A DNA stretch of 64,000 bases, from assembly GCF_000223905.1 (NCBI RefSeq), contig NC_015948.1, forward strand, positions 682,001 through 746,000, in the 5' to 3' direction. Numbering within the stretch: the first letter of the stretch is position 1; each line of letters opens with the position of its first letter. The notes under the pieces were generated by a model. That model made no database searches and was not told the origin of the DNA. It was given only the letters and a program-made list of their open reading frames with translations. This DNA comes from Haloarcula hispanica ATCC 33960 (GTDB lineage: Archaea > Halobacteriota > Halobacteria > Halobacteriales > Haloarculaceae). The position numbers and the translations under genes were made by a program. Positions 43,076 through 52,198 of the stretch are shown piece after piece.

Positions 43076-43096
43076 TCATGTTAGTATGGAACATGA
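43076..43096. promoter_or_regulatory. Inverted repeat between pccX and pccA (candidate operator)
   Basis: TCATGTT-AGTATGG-AACATGA has two perfect 7-bp arms with a 7-nt centre, beside the AT-rich CATATATAAT at 43067-43076. It lies in the 139-nt gap upstream of pccA. Such a dyad could bind a regulator, possibly the HTH domain of the adjacent BirA. Confidence 0.35.
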
Positions 43097-43148
43097 CCAC
43101 AAACCGACTCAGGGCGTCGCCGAGCAACTGACAAAAAACTGTCCGCGA

Positions 43149-43454
43149 TTAGAACCGTTCGGCGCGGCCGGCAGCGCTCCAGGGGTCGGTCGGCGCGTCC
43201 GAGCGAACCCGAACGGACCGCTTCTGCGTGGCTTCAACGCGCCCGGAGAACGACCACTGTCTGCCGTCCCAGGAGTCCCCGTCGTCTGCCGCCGCAGCCG
43301 CCGCGGCCGCTGCCGCCGCGCGCTGACGGTCGGTGAGGTGTGCACCGATGGCGACGGCGATGGCGGCCGCCTCGTCCGTCGACGCGTCGTCGAGCTGGGC
43401 AGCGATCTCCGCGACCAGTTCGGCGTCGACAGCCGAGTCAGTGTCTGCGGCCAT
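43149..43454 (-). CDS. pccX: Small acyl-CoA carboxylase subunit (PccX-like acc operon protein)
   Basis: The 101-residue protein has an acidic helical start ([21 protein letters not shown]), an alanine run (11 in a row near residues 46-60), and a basic C-terminal part ([18 protein letters not shown]). A third small subunit named PccX is known in the Haloferax mediterranei propionyl-CoA carboxylase; the position between pccB and pccA and the size match. It starts 2 nt after the pccB stop. The alanine run is likely a flexible linker of variable length. Confidence 0.8.
   Translation of the reverse strand: MAADTDSAVDAELVAEIAAQLDDASTDEAAAIAVAIGAHLTDRQRAAAAAAAAAAADDGDSWDGRQWSFSGRVEATQKRSVRVRSDAPTDPWSAAGRAERF
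43287..43319 (-). repeat. GCN-codon run coding 11 alanines in PccX
   Basis: Eleven consecutive alanine codons (GCG, GCA, GCC, GCT mixed) lie inside the pccX gene. The mixed codons argue against simple slippage, and the length may vary between strains. Confidence 0.8.
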
Positions 43455-43456
43455 CG

Positions 43457-45007
43457 TTACAGTGGGATGTTGCCGTGCTTGCGGTCGGGCTGGTCCTTGC
43501 GTTTCCCCCGGAGGAGGTCAAGGTCGTCGATGAGCCGCGGGCGGGTTTCCTGGGGTTCGATGACATCGTCGACGAAGCCGCGCTTGGCCGCCGTATAGGG
43601 GTTTGCGAAGGCGTCGCGGTACTCGTCGATGAGTTGTTGCCGGCGGGCCTCCACGTCGTCGGCGTCTTCCAGTTCGTCGTCGTAGAGGACGTTCACCGCG
43701 CCCTTCGGCCCCATCACGGCGATTTCGGCGGTCGGCCAGGCGTAGTTCATGTCCGCGCCGATGTGCTTCGACGCCATCACGTCGTAGGCCCCGCCGTAGG
43801 CTTTCCGCGTGATGACGGTCACCAGTGGGACGGTGGCCTCCGAGTAGGCGTACAGGAGCTTCGCGCCGTGGTTGATGATGGCGTTGCGCTCCTGGTCCTT
43901 GCCGGGCATGAACCCGGGCACGTCGACGAACGTGAGAATCGGGATGTTGAACGCGTCACAGAACCGAACAAAGCGAGCGCCCTTCCGCGAGGCATTGATG
44001 TCGAGCGTGCCGGCGTTGACTCGCGGCTGGTTGCCAACGACACCGACGCTGTGGCCGTCCATGCGGGCGAACCCGATGACGATATTGCGCGCGAAGTCCT
44101 CGGCCACCTCGAAGAAGGAGTCTTCGTCGACGATGCGCCCAACGACATCCGTCATGTCGTAGGGTTTCTGTGGTGCGTCGGGAACAGCCGTCTTCAGTGC
44201 CTCGTCCCGCCGTTCAGGGTCGTCCCAGGGTTTGACCCGCGGCGGGTCCTCGACGTTGTTCTGGGGGAGATACGAGAGGAGGTACCGGATGTCGTCCATC
44301 GCCTCTTTCTCGTCGGCGGCCGTGAAGTGAGCCACCCCGGACTCGGAGGCGTGGGTCTTCGCGCCGCCGAGTTCGTCGAAGCCGACCTCCTCGCCGGTCA
44401 CCGTCTCGATGACGTCGGGCCCGGTGATGAACATGTGGCTGGTCTCCTCGACCATGTAGACGAAGTCCGTAATGGACGGGGAGTACACTGCACCGCCGGC
44501 ACACGGCCCCATGATGGCCGAAATCTGTGGCACGACACCGCTAGCTTGCTGATTGCGGTGGAAGATATCGGCGTAGCCCGCCAGCGAGTCGATCCCTTCC
44601 TGAATCCGCGCGCCGGCGGAGTCGTTCAGCCCGATAATGGGTGCGCCCGTTTCGATGGCCTTGTCCATCACCTTACAGACTTTCTGTGCGAACGCCTCGC
44701 CCAGCGACCCGCCGAAGACGGTGAAGTCGTGGGCGAAGACGTACACCCGGCGGCCGTCGACTTTGCCGTAGCCGACGACGACGCCGTCTCCCGGTACTTT
44801 CTTGTCGGCCATGTCGAAGTTCGTCGAGCGGTGTTCACGGAGCGAGTCGATCTCGACGAAGGTGCCGTCGTCGAGGAAGTAATCGATGCGCTCACGCGCG
44901 GTGAGTTTCCCGCGGTCGTGTTGCGCCTCGATTCGTTCCTCGCCACCACCTCGTTCGGCCTCGGCTTTTCGTTCCCGAAGGTCCTCGACACGGTCATCGT
45001 GGCTCAC
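43457..45007 (-). CDS. pccB: Acyl-CoA carboxylase carboxyltransferase subunit (PccB-like)
   Basis: The 516-residue protein is a carboxyltransferase with two crotonase-like domains. [18 protein letters not shown] and [25 protein letters not shown] are in the N domain, and [26 protein letters not shown] plus [13 protein letters not shown] are in the C domain. It transfers the carboxyl group from carboxybiotin to propionyl-CoA or acetyl-CoA. It is the first gene of the pccB-pccX-pccA-birA cluster. Confidence 0.95.
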   Translation of the reverse strand: MSHDDRVEDLRERKAEAERGGGEERIEAQHDRGKLTARERIDYFLDDGTFVEIDSLREHRSTNFDMADKKVPGDGVVVGYGKVDGRRVYVFAHDFTVFGGSLGEAFAQKVCKVMDKAIETGAPIIGLNDSAGARIQEGIDSLAGYADIFHRNQQASGVVPQISAIMGPCAGGAVYSPSITDFVYMVEETSHMFITGPDVIETVTGEEVGFDELGGAKTHASESGVAHFTAADEKEAMDDIRYLLSYLPQNNVEDPPRVKPWDDPERRDEALKTAVPDAPQKPYDMTDVVGRIVDEDSFFEVAEDFARNIVIGFARMDGHSVGVVGNQPRVNAGTLDINASRKGARFVRFCDAFNIPILTFVDVPGFMPGKDQERNAIINHGAKLLYAYSEATVPLVTVITRKAYGGAYDVMASKHIGADMNYAWPTAEIAVMGPKGAVNVLYDDELEDADDVEARRQQLIDEYRDAFANPYTAAKRGFVDDVIEPQETRPRLIDDLDLLRGKRKDQPDRKHGNIPL

Positions 45008-45148
45008 GCGATATCACTTCTCCCGGACCGGAGCATATCCGACTCCTTGCGGGCATCCGAGAAAAGCGTTATCAAACTTCACCATTATTTCTCGTATTCG
45101 ATAACGGAAACCGGCGGAGTTTTGAGCGATGGCCCGTTGCTTTCGCGC

Positions 45149-45772
45149 GTGAAGAACGTCACGGCCCGCCAGCACAACCCCTTCGGCTTCGACGCACCGT
45201 GTGAGCCGTTCGTGCCCGGGTACGGCGACGCCAACGCCCACTTTCACGTCATCGGCGACCATCCGGGTGTCCACGGTGGCGAAACGTCCGGCATCCCCTT
45301 TACCGACAGCGCTGCGGGCGAACGCCTCCAGCGGGCGCTTGTCGAGGCCGGACTGCTGGCCGAAGCCGGCACGCCGCCGACCGTCGAAAAGACGTATCTG
45401 TCCTATCTGTATATGTGCGGCGGCGAACCGCCGACCGAGTCGGACTACGACGACTTGGAACCGCTGTTCGACACGGAACTCCGGGCCATCACCGCCCACG
45501 TTCTCCTACCTGTCGGCGAGCGCGCCACGCGACATGTGTTCGCGAACACGACATCGGAGCCGACCGAGTCCATAGACATGGACGCGCGCCACGCCACGGA
45601 GGTCGTCGGGAGCGGCTGGCTCGTCTACCCCATCAAAGAGCCCGCGGAGTGGACCGCTGACGAGGAGGACGCCCTCGTCGACGCGCTGACCGCGCTGCTG
45701 GAGACGGACTACCGCCGCGAGGCGGACCTCGGGCGGTTCCTGCCGAACGACGACCCGTATCTGGTCCGGTAG
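45149..45772 (+). CDS. Uracil-DNA glycosylase superfamily-like protein with altered motifs
   Basis: The 207-residue protein (GTG start) has PFVPGYGDANAHFHVIGDHPGVHG near its N-terminus, which aligns with the GEAPGxxE motif of family 4/5 uracil-DNA glycosylases, and PFTDSAAGERLQRALVEAGL after it. The usual second HPSP motif is not clear; the C-terminal part has LLPVGERATRHVF. The third cysteine pair expected for the iron-sulphur site is reduced (two or three Cys only). It may be a divergent enzyme. The GTG at 45149 is used because no in-frame ATG exists near the conserved start. Confidence 0.6.
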   Translation: MKNVTARQHNPFGFDAPCEPFVPGYGDANAHFHVIGDHPGVHGGETSGIPFTDSAAGERLQRALVEAGLLAEAGTPPTVEKTYLSYLYMCGGEPPTESDYDDLEPLFDTELRAITAHVLLPVGERATRHVFANTTSEPTESIDMDARHATEVVGSGWLVYPIKEPAEWTADEEDALVDALTALLETDYRREADLGRFLPNDDPYLVR

Positions 45773-45818
45773 CGGTTCTATTGATTCTTACAGCGGCTCC
45801 GACGATCAGAAACAGTGG

Positions 45819-46610
45819 CTACAGCGCCCACTCGTCCGAGAGCGGTTCCGCGGACGCCCAGTACGCGTCGAACGCCTCGATAGCCCACTCGCGGACGGCC
45901 GGCGCGGTCGTATCGATCGACGCCTGTAGAACGCCGTTGTCGTCCCGCAACAGCAGATGGACCACGTCGTCGGCGATCATCACCGCAAGTGGCACACCGT
46001 CGGTTCGCACCCGGACTGACGCGTCCGGTTCGGCACGCAGCGATTCGAGTCGTTTCCGGAGTCGGTCGTCCGCCGCCAGTGCGTCTATCGCGCCGGGCGA
46101 GAACACGCCCGAGAACCGCTGTTCGCCGGCGGTGACCCGTTCCTGAACGACTCGAATCGCCTGGTCGTTGAACGCATGGGAGAACGTCCGGACTTCCTCG
46201 GCATCTCGAAGCAGGTCGAGCAATCGCTGGACCGGCGCGTTCGGGCGCGTCTGACTTGGAACGGTTATCGTGGCGTCGGCCAGATGTTGCAGGTCGAAGG
46301 CCATCGCATCGGTGGGGAGATACTGGACGATGTCGCGCAGCCGCTGCTCGGTTTCGAGGCTACCGAGGAGGTCGGTGAACCCGTTAGCAACGATGCGGCC
46401 CGTCGCCGTGGCGACGTACTCGCCCCCTGTTCGGCGAATCCACGACCGCTCTTCGAAGTCAGCGATGATCCGGCCGAGCGTCGCCTGTGACGCGCCGGTT
46501 TCGGCCGCCAGTTCCCCGCGTGAGTGTGGCTCCGTGGCCAGAAGCCGCAACACCTCGACCCGGTTTGACGAGAGCGCGAGGAACTCGATCTCTTCGAGCG
46601 CCGATTCCAT
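45819..46610 (-). CDS. HTH transcriptional regulator (FilR1-like domain)
   Basis: The 263-residue protein has an N-terminal winged helix (about 8-75, LALSSNRVEVLRLLATEP and ETGASQATLGRIIADFEE) and a C-terminal sensor-like region (about 100-250) of the DUF1724/FilR1 type found in archaeal regulators. It is divergent from the EamA-transporter gene with a 224-nt spacer rich in palindromes, so it probably controls that gene and itself. The ligand is unknown. Confidence 0.85.
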   Translation of the reverse strand: MESALEEIEFLALSSNRVEVLRLLATEPHSRGELAAETGASQATLGRIIADFEERSWIRRTGGEYVATATGRIVANGFTDLLGSLETEQRLRDIVQYLPTDAMAFDLQHLADATITVPSQTRPNAPVQRLLDLLRDAEEVRTFSHAFNDQAIRVVQERVTAGEQRFSGVFSPGAIDALAADDRLRKRLESLRAEPDASVRVRTDGVPLAVMIADDVVHLLLRDDNGVLQASIDTTAPAVREWAIEAFDAYWASAEPLSDEWAL

Positions 46611-46834
46611 ACCGCCACGTTAGGAAGTCCGTCCTAAATCGCTTTCGTAGTATGAAATAATTTCACACCGTGCACATCCGCCACGGGTGTTCGGCCGTTT
46701 CGCGTTATGTAATATTTTCTAAACGGGCCTATAAGTATCGATACCGTACTGTAGAGTACGATGATTCAGGTTTCTCCACGCGTTCTCTCTGTCGGCTGTG
46801 CAGTCATTTCAGAACCCAAATACGAGGTGGCGGT
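46611..46834. promoter_or_regulatory. Palindrome-dense divergent spacer between regulator and EamA gene
   Basis: Four dyads lie here. TTAGGA-N6-TCCTAA at 46620-46637 is 10 nt before the regulator ATG. TGAAAT-A-ATTTCA at 46653-46665 is a perfect 13-bp palindrome. GTATCGATAC at 46735-46744 and CGTACT-GTAG-AGTACG at 46745-46760 lie just after a CTATAAG element at 46729-46735 for the EamA gene. The placement suggests operators for the regulator, with a leader of about 75 nt before the EamA ATG. Confidence 0.55.
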
Positions 46835-47815
46835 ATGATTTCGCGCCGCACCCTCGCCCTCGCTGCGGTCGCCAGCGTCCTGCTCGGCGGGACCTTCGTC
46901 GGCGCGAAGGCCGGCCTGTCGTATCTCCCGCCGCTTCTGTTCGTCGCCCTCCGATTCGACATCGCCGCCGTCGTGCTCCTCGGCTACATCGTCGTGACCC
47001 GATCACGGGACGAACTGCTCCCGCGAACCCGTGGCGATGTGCTGGCGATTCTCTCGACGGGGCTATTCGCCCTCGGCCTCGCGAACGCGCTGCTATTCGT
47101 GGGCCAGCAGTCCGCCACCAGCGCGGTCGCCGCCATCGTGTTCAGTCTCAACCCGATACTGACGCCGGTGTTCGCCGCTATCCTGCTCTCCGACGAGCGG
47201 CTCTCGGCCCGCGGCGGCCTCGGCATGGTTATCGGCCTGCTCGGCGTCGGCCTCGTCGTCAGCCCCGACCCGGCGATGCTCCTGAGCGGCGGCATCGGCA
47301 AGCTCGTTCTGTTCGCTGGCGCGACCAGCGCCGCGCTGGGCAGCGTCCTCATCCGGTGGTCCGGCGGCGGCCTGTCAAGTACAGTCCGGACCGCGTGGGC
47401 GCTCCCCGTCGCCGCTGCGCTCTGTCACGCGCTGAGCATCGGCATGGGCGAATCGGCGGCCACGGCGGTCTGGTCTCCGACTGCGATAGCGGCCCTGCTG
47501 TACGTCGGTATCTTCTCCGGGGCAATCGCCTACATCGCCTACTTCGGCCTGCTCGATGTCACCGGTGCGATCCAGGCTAACCTCATCTTCTACGTGGTCC
47601 CCGTCGTGTCGACGCTCGGCGGGTGGGCCGTGCTCGGCGAGGCTATCACCCCGACTGCAGTGGCCGGCTTTCTGACCATCTTCACCGGGTTCGCGGTGCT
47701 TGGCAGCGAGTCGGTCGATATCCACGCACTGCTCCCGGGTACCGCCGACGAGGGTGACACTGCCCCCGAGAGTCTCGGGATTGCGGACGAACCGCGCGGG
47801 TTCGAATCCGACTGA
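46835..47815 (+). CDS. EamA-family drug/metabolite transporter
   Basis: The 326-residue protein has ten spans in two EamA repeats. Repeat 1 begins ALAAVASVLLGGTFVGAKAGL with LPPLLFVALRFDIAA; repeat 2 begins ATSAALGSVLIRWSGGG. EamA transporters export metabolites such as amino acids; the substrate here is unknown. A short polar tail ends the chain. The ATG at 46835 gives the normal EamA N-terminus; upstream in-frame sequence lies in the promoter region. It is divergent from the HTH regulator. Confidence 0.88.
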   Translation: MISRRTLALAAVASVLLGGTFVGAKAGLSYLPPLLFVALRFDIAAVVLLGYIVVTRSRDELLPRTRGDVLAILSTGLFALGLANALLFVGQQSATSAVAAIVFSLNPILTPVFAAILLSDERLSARGGLGMVIGLLGVGLVVSPDPAMLLSGGIGKLVLFAGATSAALGSVLIRWSGGGLSSTVRTAWALPVAAALCHALSIGMGESAATAVWSPTAIAALLYVGIFSGAIAYIAYFGLLDVTGAIQANLIFYVVPVVSTLGGWAVLGEAITPTAVAGFLTIFTGFAVLGSESVDIHALLPGTADEGDTAPESLGIADEPRGFESD

Positions 47816-47932
47816 AATCGGCTAGTAGGGTGTCGTATAGCTGCTGTCTAGTTTAAATCGTTAGTACACTGAGTCCACCAGTCATAGAAATTCAGCAACG
47901 CATTCATACCGCCATCATGTGTCTACAATGGT

Positions 47933-48148
47933 GTGAATTTCAACGAAAACGGACGCATTCGACAGCTCTTGATACCGATTGGCGGATTGGCTCTGGTCAT
48001 TCAGTCGATAGCGTTTGAATCTACGTTTGAAATCGTAGAAAGTCCCGGTGTTTCCGGGACCCTCAGAGACGTGCTGAGCGGTGGTCTGTTGCTGGTGGCA
48101 ACGGTCTGCCTCTTCGGTGGCGTGTATCTACGTCTACGCGAAGCGTGA
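47933..48148 (+). CDS. Small two-helix membrane protein, function unknown
   Basis: The 71-residue protein (GTG start) has two hydrophobic segments (about 12-26 and 48-64, LLIPIGGLALVIQSIAF and VLSGGLLLVATVCLFGGVYL) joined by a short loop, with a charged end. The coding region is lower in GC than its neighbours. No family is recognised. The 117-nt spacer before it has AGTTTAAATC, a possible TATA-like element. Confidence 0.45.
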   Translation: MNFNENGRIRQLLIPIGGLALVIQSIAFESTFEIVESPGVSGTLRDVLSGGLLLVATVCLFGGVYLRLREA

Positions 48149-48331
48149 CAGAGACACAGCCCTATGGTACAGTCTACTCAGACTCCTGCGGCCGAAAAAA
48201 TACTACTCTGGAAAAACTGTCTGGACCCGCGTCGGACCACTGCGACTGTTTTTCGCAGCAACCGCACACACTGGGCGGTCACCGCGAACTGCGGAAAAGA
48301 AGGTCCGCCGGAAACTGATACCGTACGTCGG

Positions 48332-49669
48332 TTATATCGGCGGGATGATCGCCGGGTCCTCGGCGAGGAACAGCGTCTGCAGGCCGAGCGCCAGCGTCAG
48401 GATGACGCCGAGGATGACCACCGTTCGGACCATCCAGAGCCAGGTCGGGCCGAACGCCCGGAGCCCACCCGTTCCCTGTCGGAGCTCGGCAACTGCGCTG
48501 GAGGAGAGCACCCAGCCGACAAACACCAGAACGAGCAGCACCGACAGCGGGAGGAACAGCTTGTACGCGAGCGTGTCGAACCAGCCGAACCACGCCAGGT
48601 CCCAGGCTGACGGCAGACCCAGAGCGAACAGCCCAACTCCGAGAATTGCCGACAGCTGCACTCGCGAGTACGGCGTGTTGTCGACACCGTAGGAGACTGC
48701 AACTTCGAGCAGGCTGATCGCGGAGGAGATCGCGGCGATGAGGACAACGCCGAAGAACACGATACCGAGGAGTCGACCCCCGGGGAGCTGTGGGAACGCC
48801 GACGCCATCGCGACGAAGATGGCGGACGGGCCGCTGGTGTCGGGACTGATGTTGATGGCGAAGAGAATCGGGAACACGACGAGACCCGCCAGCACACCGA
48901 CGAGCGTGTTCGTCACGACGATGATGCCACCATCGACCGGGAGGCTCTCGTCGTCACCGATGTACGAGGAGTAGGTGATCATGGCTGCCATCCCCAGCGA
49001 GAGGGTGAAAAACGCCTGTCCAACCGCGAACGGGATCAGGTCGCCGGCGTTCGCCGCCAGCGTGGAGAAGTCCGGCGAGAGGAAGTAGCTGTAGCCAGCG
49101 CCTGCTCCCTCGAGTGTGGTGACCCAGGCCGCCATCCCGATCATGAGGATGACGATGCTGGGGACCATCACCTTCGTCGCCTTCTCGATACCGTCCTCGA
49201 CACCCACTGCGACGATGCCGACACAGATTAGCAGGAACAGCGCCTGCCCGGCGACAGCTTCTGGCCCACTTGAGATAGCGCCGAAGTACTCCGCGGAGTT
49301 TCCGAAGTATGCGCCCGTCGCGCTACCGAGGATATACCGCATGACCCACCCGCCGACGACGTTGTAATACGAGAGGATCCAGAATCCCGTAAAGACGCCC
49401 AGGCCACCGACGACCCGCCACTGCTTGAACCCGAGTTCTGCGAACGCGTCGACGGCATTACGGTTCGTTCGCCGACCGATGATGAACTCCGCCAGCATTG
49501 CCGGGAAGCCGATGAGCAACACGGCGGCGAGGTAAAAGACGAGGAACACTGCGCCGCCGTTTGTCGCGGTCTTGAACGGGAACTGCCAGATGTTTCCGAG
49601 ACCGACTGCGCTACCGATCGCTGCGAGAAGGAACCCGAGCCGTGAGGCCCACGTTTCTCTGTCACTCAT
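48332..49669 (-). CDS. Sodium-dependent NSS/SNF-family transporter
   Basis: The 445-residue protein has 11-12 spans. WASRLGFLLAAIGSAVGLGN, IWQFPFKTATNGGAVFLVFYL and LIGFPAMLAEFIIGRRTNRN are the conserved start of the neurotransmitter:sodium symporter family (LeuT-like). Ion and substrate sites in helices 1 and 6 fit this family. It takes up an amino acid or similar solute with sodium; the substrate is not clear. It has a TATA-like element at leaderless spacing. Confidence 0.92.
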   Translation of the reverse strand: MSDRETWASRLGFLLAAIGSAVGLGNIWQFPFKTATNGGAVFLVFYLAAVLLIGFPAMLAEFIIGRRTNRNAVDAFAELGFKQWRVVGGLGVFTGFWILSYYNVVGGWVMRYILGSATGAYFGNSAEYFGAISSGPEAVAGQALFLLICVGIVAVGVEDGIEKATKVMVPSIVILMIGMAAWVTTLEGAGAGYSYFLSPDFSTLAANAGDLIPFAVGQAFFTLSLGMAAMITYSSYIGDDESLPVDGGIIVVTNTLVGVLAGLVVFPILFAINISPDTSGPSAIFVAMASAFPQLPGGRLLGIVFFGVVLIAAISSAISLLEVAVSYGVDNTPYSRVQLSAILGVGLFALGLPSAWDLAWFGWFDTLAYKLFLPLSVLLVLVFVGWVLSSSAVAELRQGTGGLRAFGPTWLWMVRTVVILGVILTLALGLQTLFLAEDPAIIPPI

Positions 49670-49984
49670 TGTGATGCGGCATATTCTTTTGGGGTATAAA
49701 AACCACCGTGATTCCGGTTCGCAATACCATCCGATAGTATGACCAGTCTGACATCATTTGCGACGGCGAACAGCAGCAGCCGAGAGGTCCACACTGACAC
49801 CTCCTTGCTGGTCATTTCTCGACAGCGTGGATATGTGACTTCGAATCTACCTATATGACCACGTCCAGAATCTGTACCTCAAATAATCAAAAACAAGTCC
49901 ACGGTGAAAATTGTTGGGTTTGATTCATGTTCGCCGCGTACTGTGGAACGTAGGGACCGAACCCCCGGTTCTCGGACAACAGAC
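49670..49984. other. Intergenic region with transporter promoter and a hairpin before the DUF5789 gene
   Basis: The 315-nt gap holds GTATAAAAA at 49694-49702, which on the minus strand is 25-33 nt before the transporter ATG. Towards the right end, CCGAACC-CCC-GGTTCTCGG at 49957-49975 can form a short stem just before the DUF5789 ATG. I see no gene in between; the middle is AT-rich with no repeat. Confidence 0.4.
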
Positions 49985-50281
49985 ATGGACTATTCAGATA
50001 CAGAGCGGATTGTTGATGAATCGCTCGAGTTCCCAGCGACGCATACGGCTGTGATTGAACAGATCGGTGCCATTGAAATAACGTCTCCCTCCGGTAACTC
50101 GGTGACTATTCAGGAGACGTTAGACCCGGTCGAAGAGGAGAGTTATCTGACCGCGGATGCGCTTTACACCTCGATTATCGGCAATCTCGACGAGACATTC
50201 ATTGGACGCAAGTACTATGATGATCGCGGGGGGATTGCAATCGGAACTGAGATCAGAGACGAATCTACCGTCTCCTTCTGA
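49985..50281 (+). CDS. DUF5789-like haloarchaeal protein
   Basis: The 98-residue protein has DESLEFPATHTAVIEQIGAIEI, then EEESYLTADALYTSIIGNL, and GRKYYDDRGGIAIG near its end. These are the features I associate with DUF5789, a small haloarchaeal family with a helical fold and no known role. The ATG at 49985 is preferred; the in-frame start upstream would add 27 residues of poor similarity. Confidence 0.7.
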   Translation: MDYSDTERIVDESLEFPATHTAVIEQIGAIEITSPSGNSVTIQETLDPVEEESYLTADALYTSIIGNLDETFIGRKYYDDRGGIAIGTEIRDESTVSF

Positions 50282-50436
50282 CGATTGCTCCCGCTCATCC
50301 AGACCCCCGGTCGTCGTTCTGGACACGATATCGGTGGGTGACCAGGCAATCGCACCGATACCCTAAATAGTCAAACGTGAGTGGAGTGGTTCGTGCTGTC
50401 GGTGGAAGACGCTGTCCGACGGTCTAGCTAACAGTA

Positions 50437-51147
50437 TCAGACCTCGCCGTACACCGGCACCGCTGCGCCGCTGGTCACGGTGGCGGCGTCCGAACAGAGG
50501 AACAACATCACGTCCGCGATGTCTTTCGGGTCGACCCACGTTTCGAAGTCGGAGTCGGGCATCATCTCGCGGTTCATCGGGGTGTCGATGACGCTCGGCA
50601 TCACGGCGTTGGCTCGCACGGCCCCGAGGTTCTCCGCCGCGATGGTCTCGGTCAGGAGTCGGACACCGGCTTTCGATGCGCGGTAGATACCGTCGCCGTC
50701 ACCGCCCTCCAGTGACGACCGCGCGGAAACTGAGACGATTGCGCCCTTGGTCTCCCGCAAGTGTGGAACCGCGTGTTTCGACGCCAGAAACATCGTCTTC
50801 AGGTTCACGTCGAACAGGAAGTCGAACGTGTCCACGTCCGTCTCGTGGATCGGTGTGCCACCCCGCCACGTTCCGGCGATGTTCAGCAAGTAGTCCAGTC
50901 GCCCGTGTTCGTCGACGACTGCGTCGACAGTCTCGGCGACAGCCTCCTCGTCGCTGAAGTCTGCCTGGTAGAAATCCACGCTGTCGGGATCGGACAACAG
51001 GAAGTCCTCGGTATTCGGTTCGATGATGTCGCTTCCACAGACGGTCGTCCCGGCTTCGAGGAACGCGTTTGCGACCGCGCTGCCCAGCGCCCCGCCGACA
51101 CCCGTAACCAGTGCTATCTCACCGCCGAAATCAAATTCGACTGACAT
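50437..51147 (-). CDS. Short-chain dehydrogenase/reductase (SDR)
   Basis: The 236-residue protein has the SDR Rossmann motif ALVTGVGGALGSAVANAF, the NxAG-like LLNIAGTWRGG, and the catalytic Ser/Tyr/Lys set (SVSARSS, then YRASKAG). The NAD(P) choice is not clear because the acidic residue after strand 2 is D (GSDIIE), which favours NAD. The substrate is unknown. The start at 51147 puts the motif near the N-terminus. It precedes the quinone oxidoreductase on the same strand, downstream of it. Confidence 0.9.
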   Translation of the reverse strand: MSVEFDFGGEIALVTGVGGALGSAVANAFLEAGTTVCGSDIIEPNTEDFLLSDPDSVDFYQADFSDEEAVAETVDAVVDEHGRLDYLLNIAGTWRGGTPIHETDVDTFDFLFDVNLKTMFLASKHAVPHLRETKGAIVSVSARSSLEGGDGDGIYRASKAGVRLLTETIAAENLGAVRANAVMPSVIDTPMNREMMPDSDFETWVDPKDIADVMLFLCSDAATVTSGAAVPVYGEV

Positions 51148-51241
51148 ACATCTGTCAACGGATAGCAAGGGGATAAATGCCAATCCCCGGAAACGCGAGG
51201 ACCGGGCCGGTAAACCGACGACGGGGTCCGCAGTAGCCGGT

Positions 51242-52198
51242 CTACGGCATGACGACGAGTTTGCCGAGGAAGCTGTCGTTCAGTACGTCGTTGTGAGCGG
51301 CCGGGACGTCGTCGAGGTCGTACCGGCGGGCGACGACCGGCGTTAGGTCGTCGTCGGCCATGAGCGTCGCCAGTCGGGAAAGCACCGCGCCGAACTCCGG
51401 TGTGTTGAACATCGAGACGTGGTGAACGCTGAGGGCTTTGGCCCGGCAGCGCGGGACGTTCTCGAACGTCGCCGCGAGGTCGGTGTTCCCGATAGCGGCG
51501 ATTCGAGCGCCCTGGGCGGCCACCTCGGCATCGAATGCGAGATAGTCGTCGAGCCGGTGGTCGAGAATCACGTCCGGCGCGCCGGCGTTGACCACCGCGT
51601 CAGCGAGGTCATCACGGCTGTAGTCGAACACGTCGTCCGCGCCGAGGTCGGCTAGCTGGTTGTGGTAGGCCGGTGAGGCCGTCGTCGTGACCTGCGCCCC
51701 GTTCGCCGCAGCCAACTGGACTGCAACGTGGCCCACACCGCCGCTGCCGCCGTGAATCAGCGCCCGCTCGGCCGGTTCCAGCGAGCAGGCGTCGACGAGC
51801 GTCTGCCAGGCGGTGACGCCGACGAGCGCGACGGCCGCCCCCGCCTCGGCGGACACCCCGTCGGGGAGCCGCGCCAGATGCGATTCGGGAACAGTGACGT
51901 ACTCCGCGCAGGTCCCCTGGAGCCAGTTCCCCAGCCCGGTCGCGAACGCCCGGTCGCCCTCGGTGACGGTGGCCACGCGCTCGCCGGTCGCGGCGACGGT
52001 CCCGGCACAGTCGGAGCCGGGTATCCAGGGCAGTTCGCCCGGCTCGTAGTCGCCGGCCCGGAAGTACGTATCGACCGGATTGATCGCCGCTGCCTCGACT
52101 TCGAGCAGGACCTCCTCCGGACCTGGTGTGGGTCGTTCGATGTCGTCGACGCGGAGCACGTCCGTCCCGCCGTATTCGTGGAATCGTACAGCACGCAT
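51242..52198 (-). CDS. NADPH:quinone oxidoreductase (MDR, zeta-crystallin-like)
   Basis: The 318-residue protein has MRAVRFHEYGGTDVLRVDD at the start, INPVDTYFRAGDY, GSDCAGTV and the NADPH motif HGGSGGVGHVAVQLA. No cysteine zinc ligands are present, so it is the zinc-free quinone oxidoreductase type. It probably reduces quinones or enones with NADPH. The ATG at 52198 is the first that gives the conserved N-terminus. The SDR gene lies 94 nt downstream on the same strand. Confidence 0.9.
   Translation of the reverse strand: MRAVRFHEYGGTDVLRVDDIERPTPGPEEVLLEVEAAAINPVDTYFRAGDYEPGELPWIPGSDCAGTVAATGERVATVTEGDRAFATGLGNWLQGTCAEYVTVPESHLARLPDGVSAEAGAAVALVGVTAWQTLVDACSLEPAERALIHGGSGGVGHVAVQLAAANGAQVTTTASPAYHNQLADLGADDVFDYSRDDLADAVVNAGAPDVILDHRLDDYLAFDAEVAAQGARIAAIGNTDLAATFENVPRCRAKALSVHHVSMFNTPEFGAVLSRLATLMADDDLTPVVARRYDLDDVPAAHNDVLNDSFLGKLVVMP

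Noticed and set aside
43340..45772. An 810-codon open frame on the plus strand
   Set aside because: It runs antisense through pccB, which has clear carboxyltransferase motifs. Only its last 207 codons (from GTG 45149) look like a real protein. The upstream part is a product of high GC and third-position bias.
49951..49984. A tRNA fragment before the DUF5789 gene
   Set aside because: The stem CCGAACC/GGTTC resembles a T arm but no other arm is present; listed only as a hairpin.
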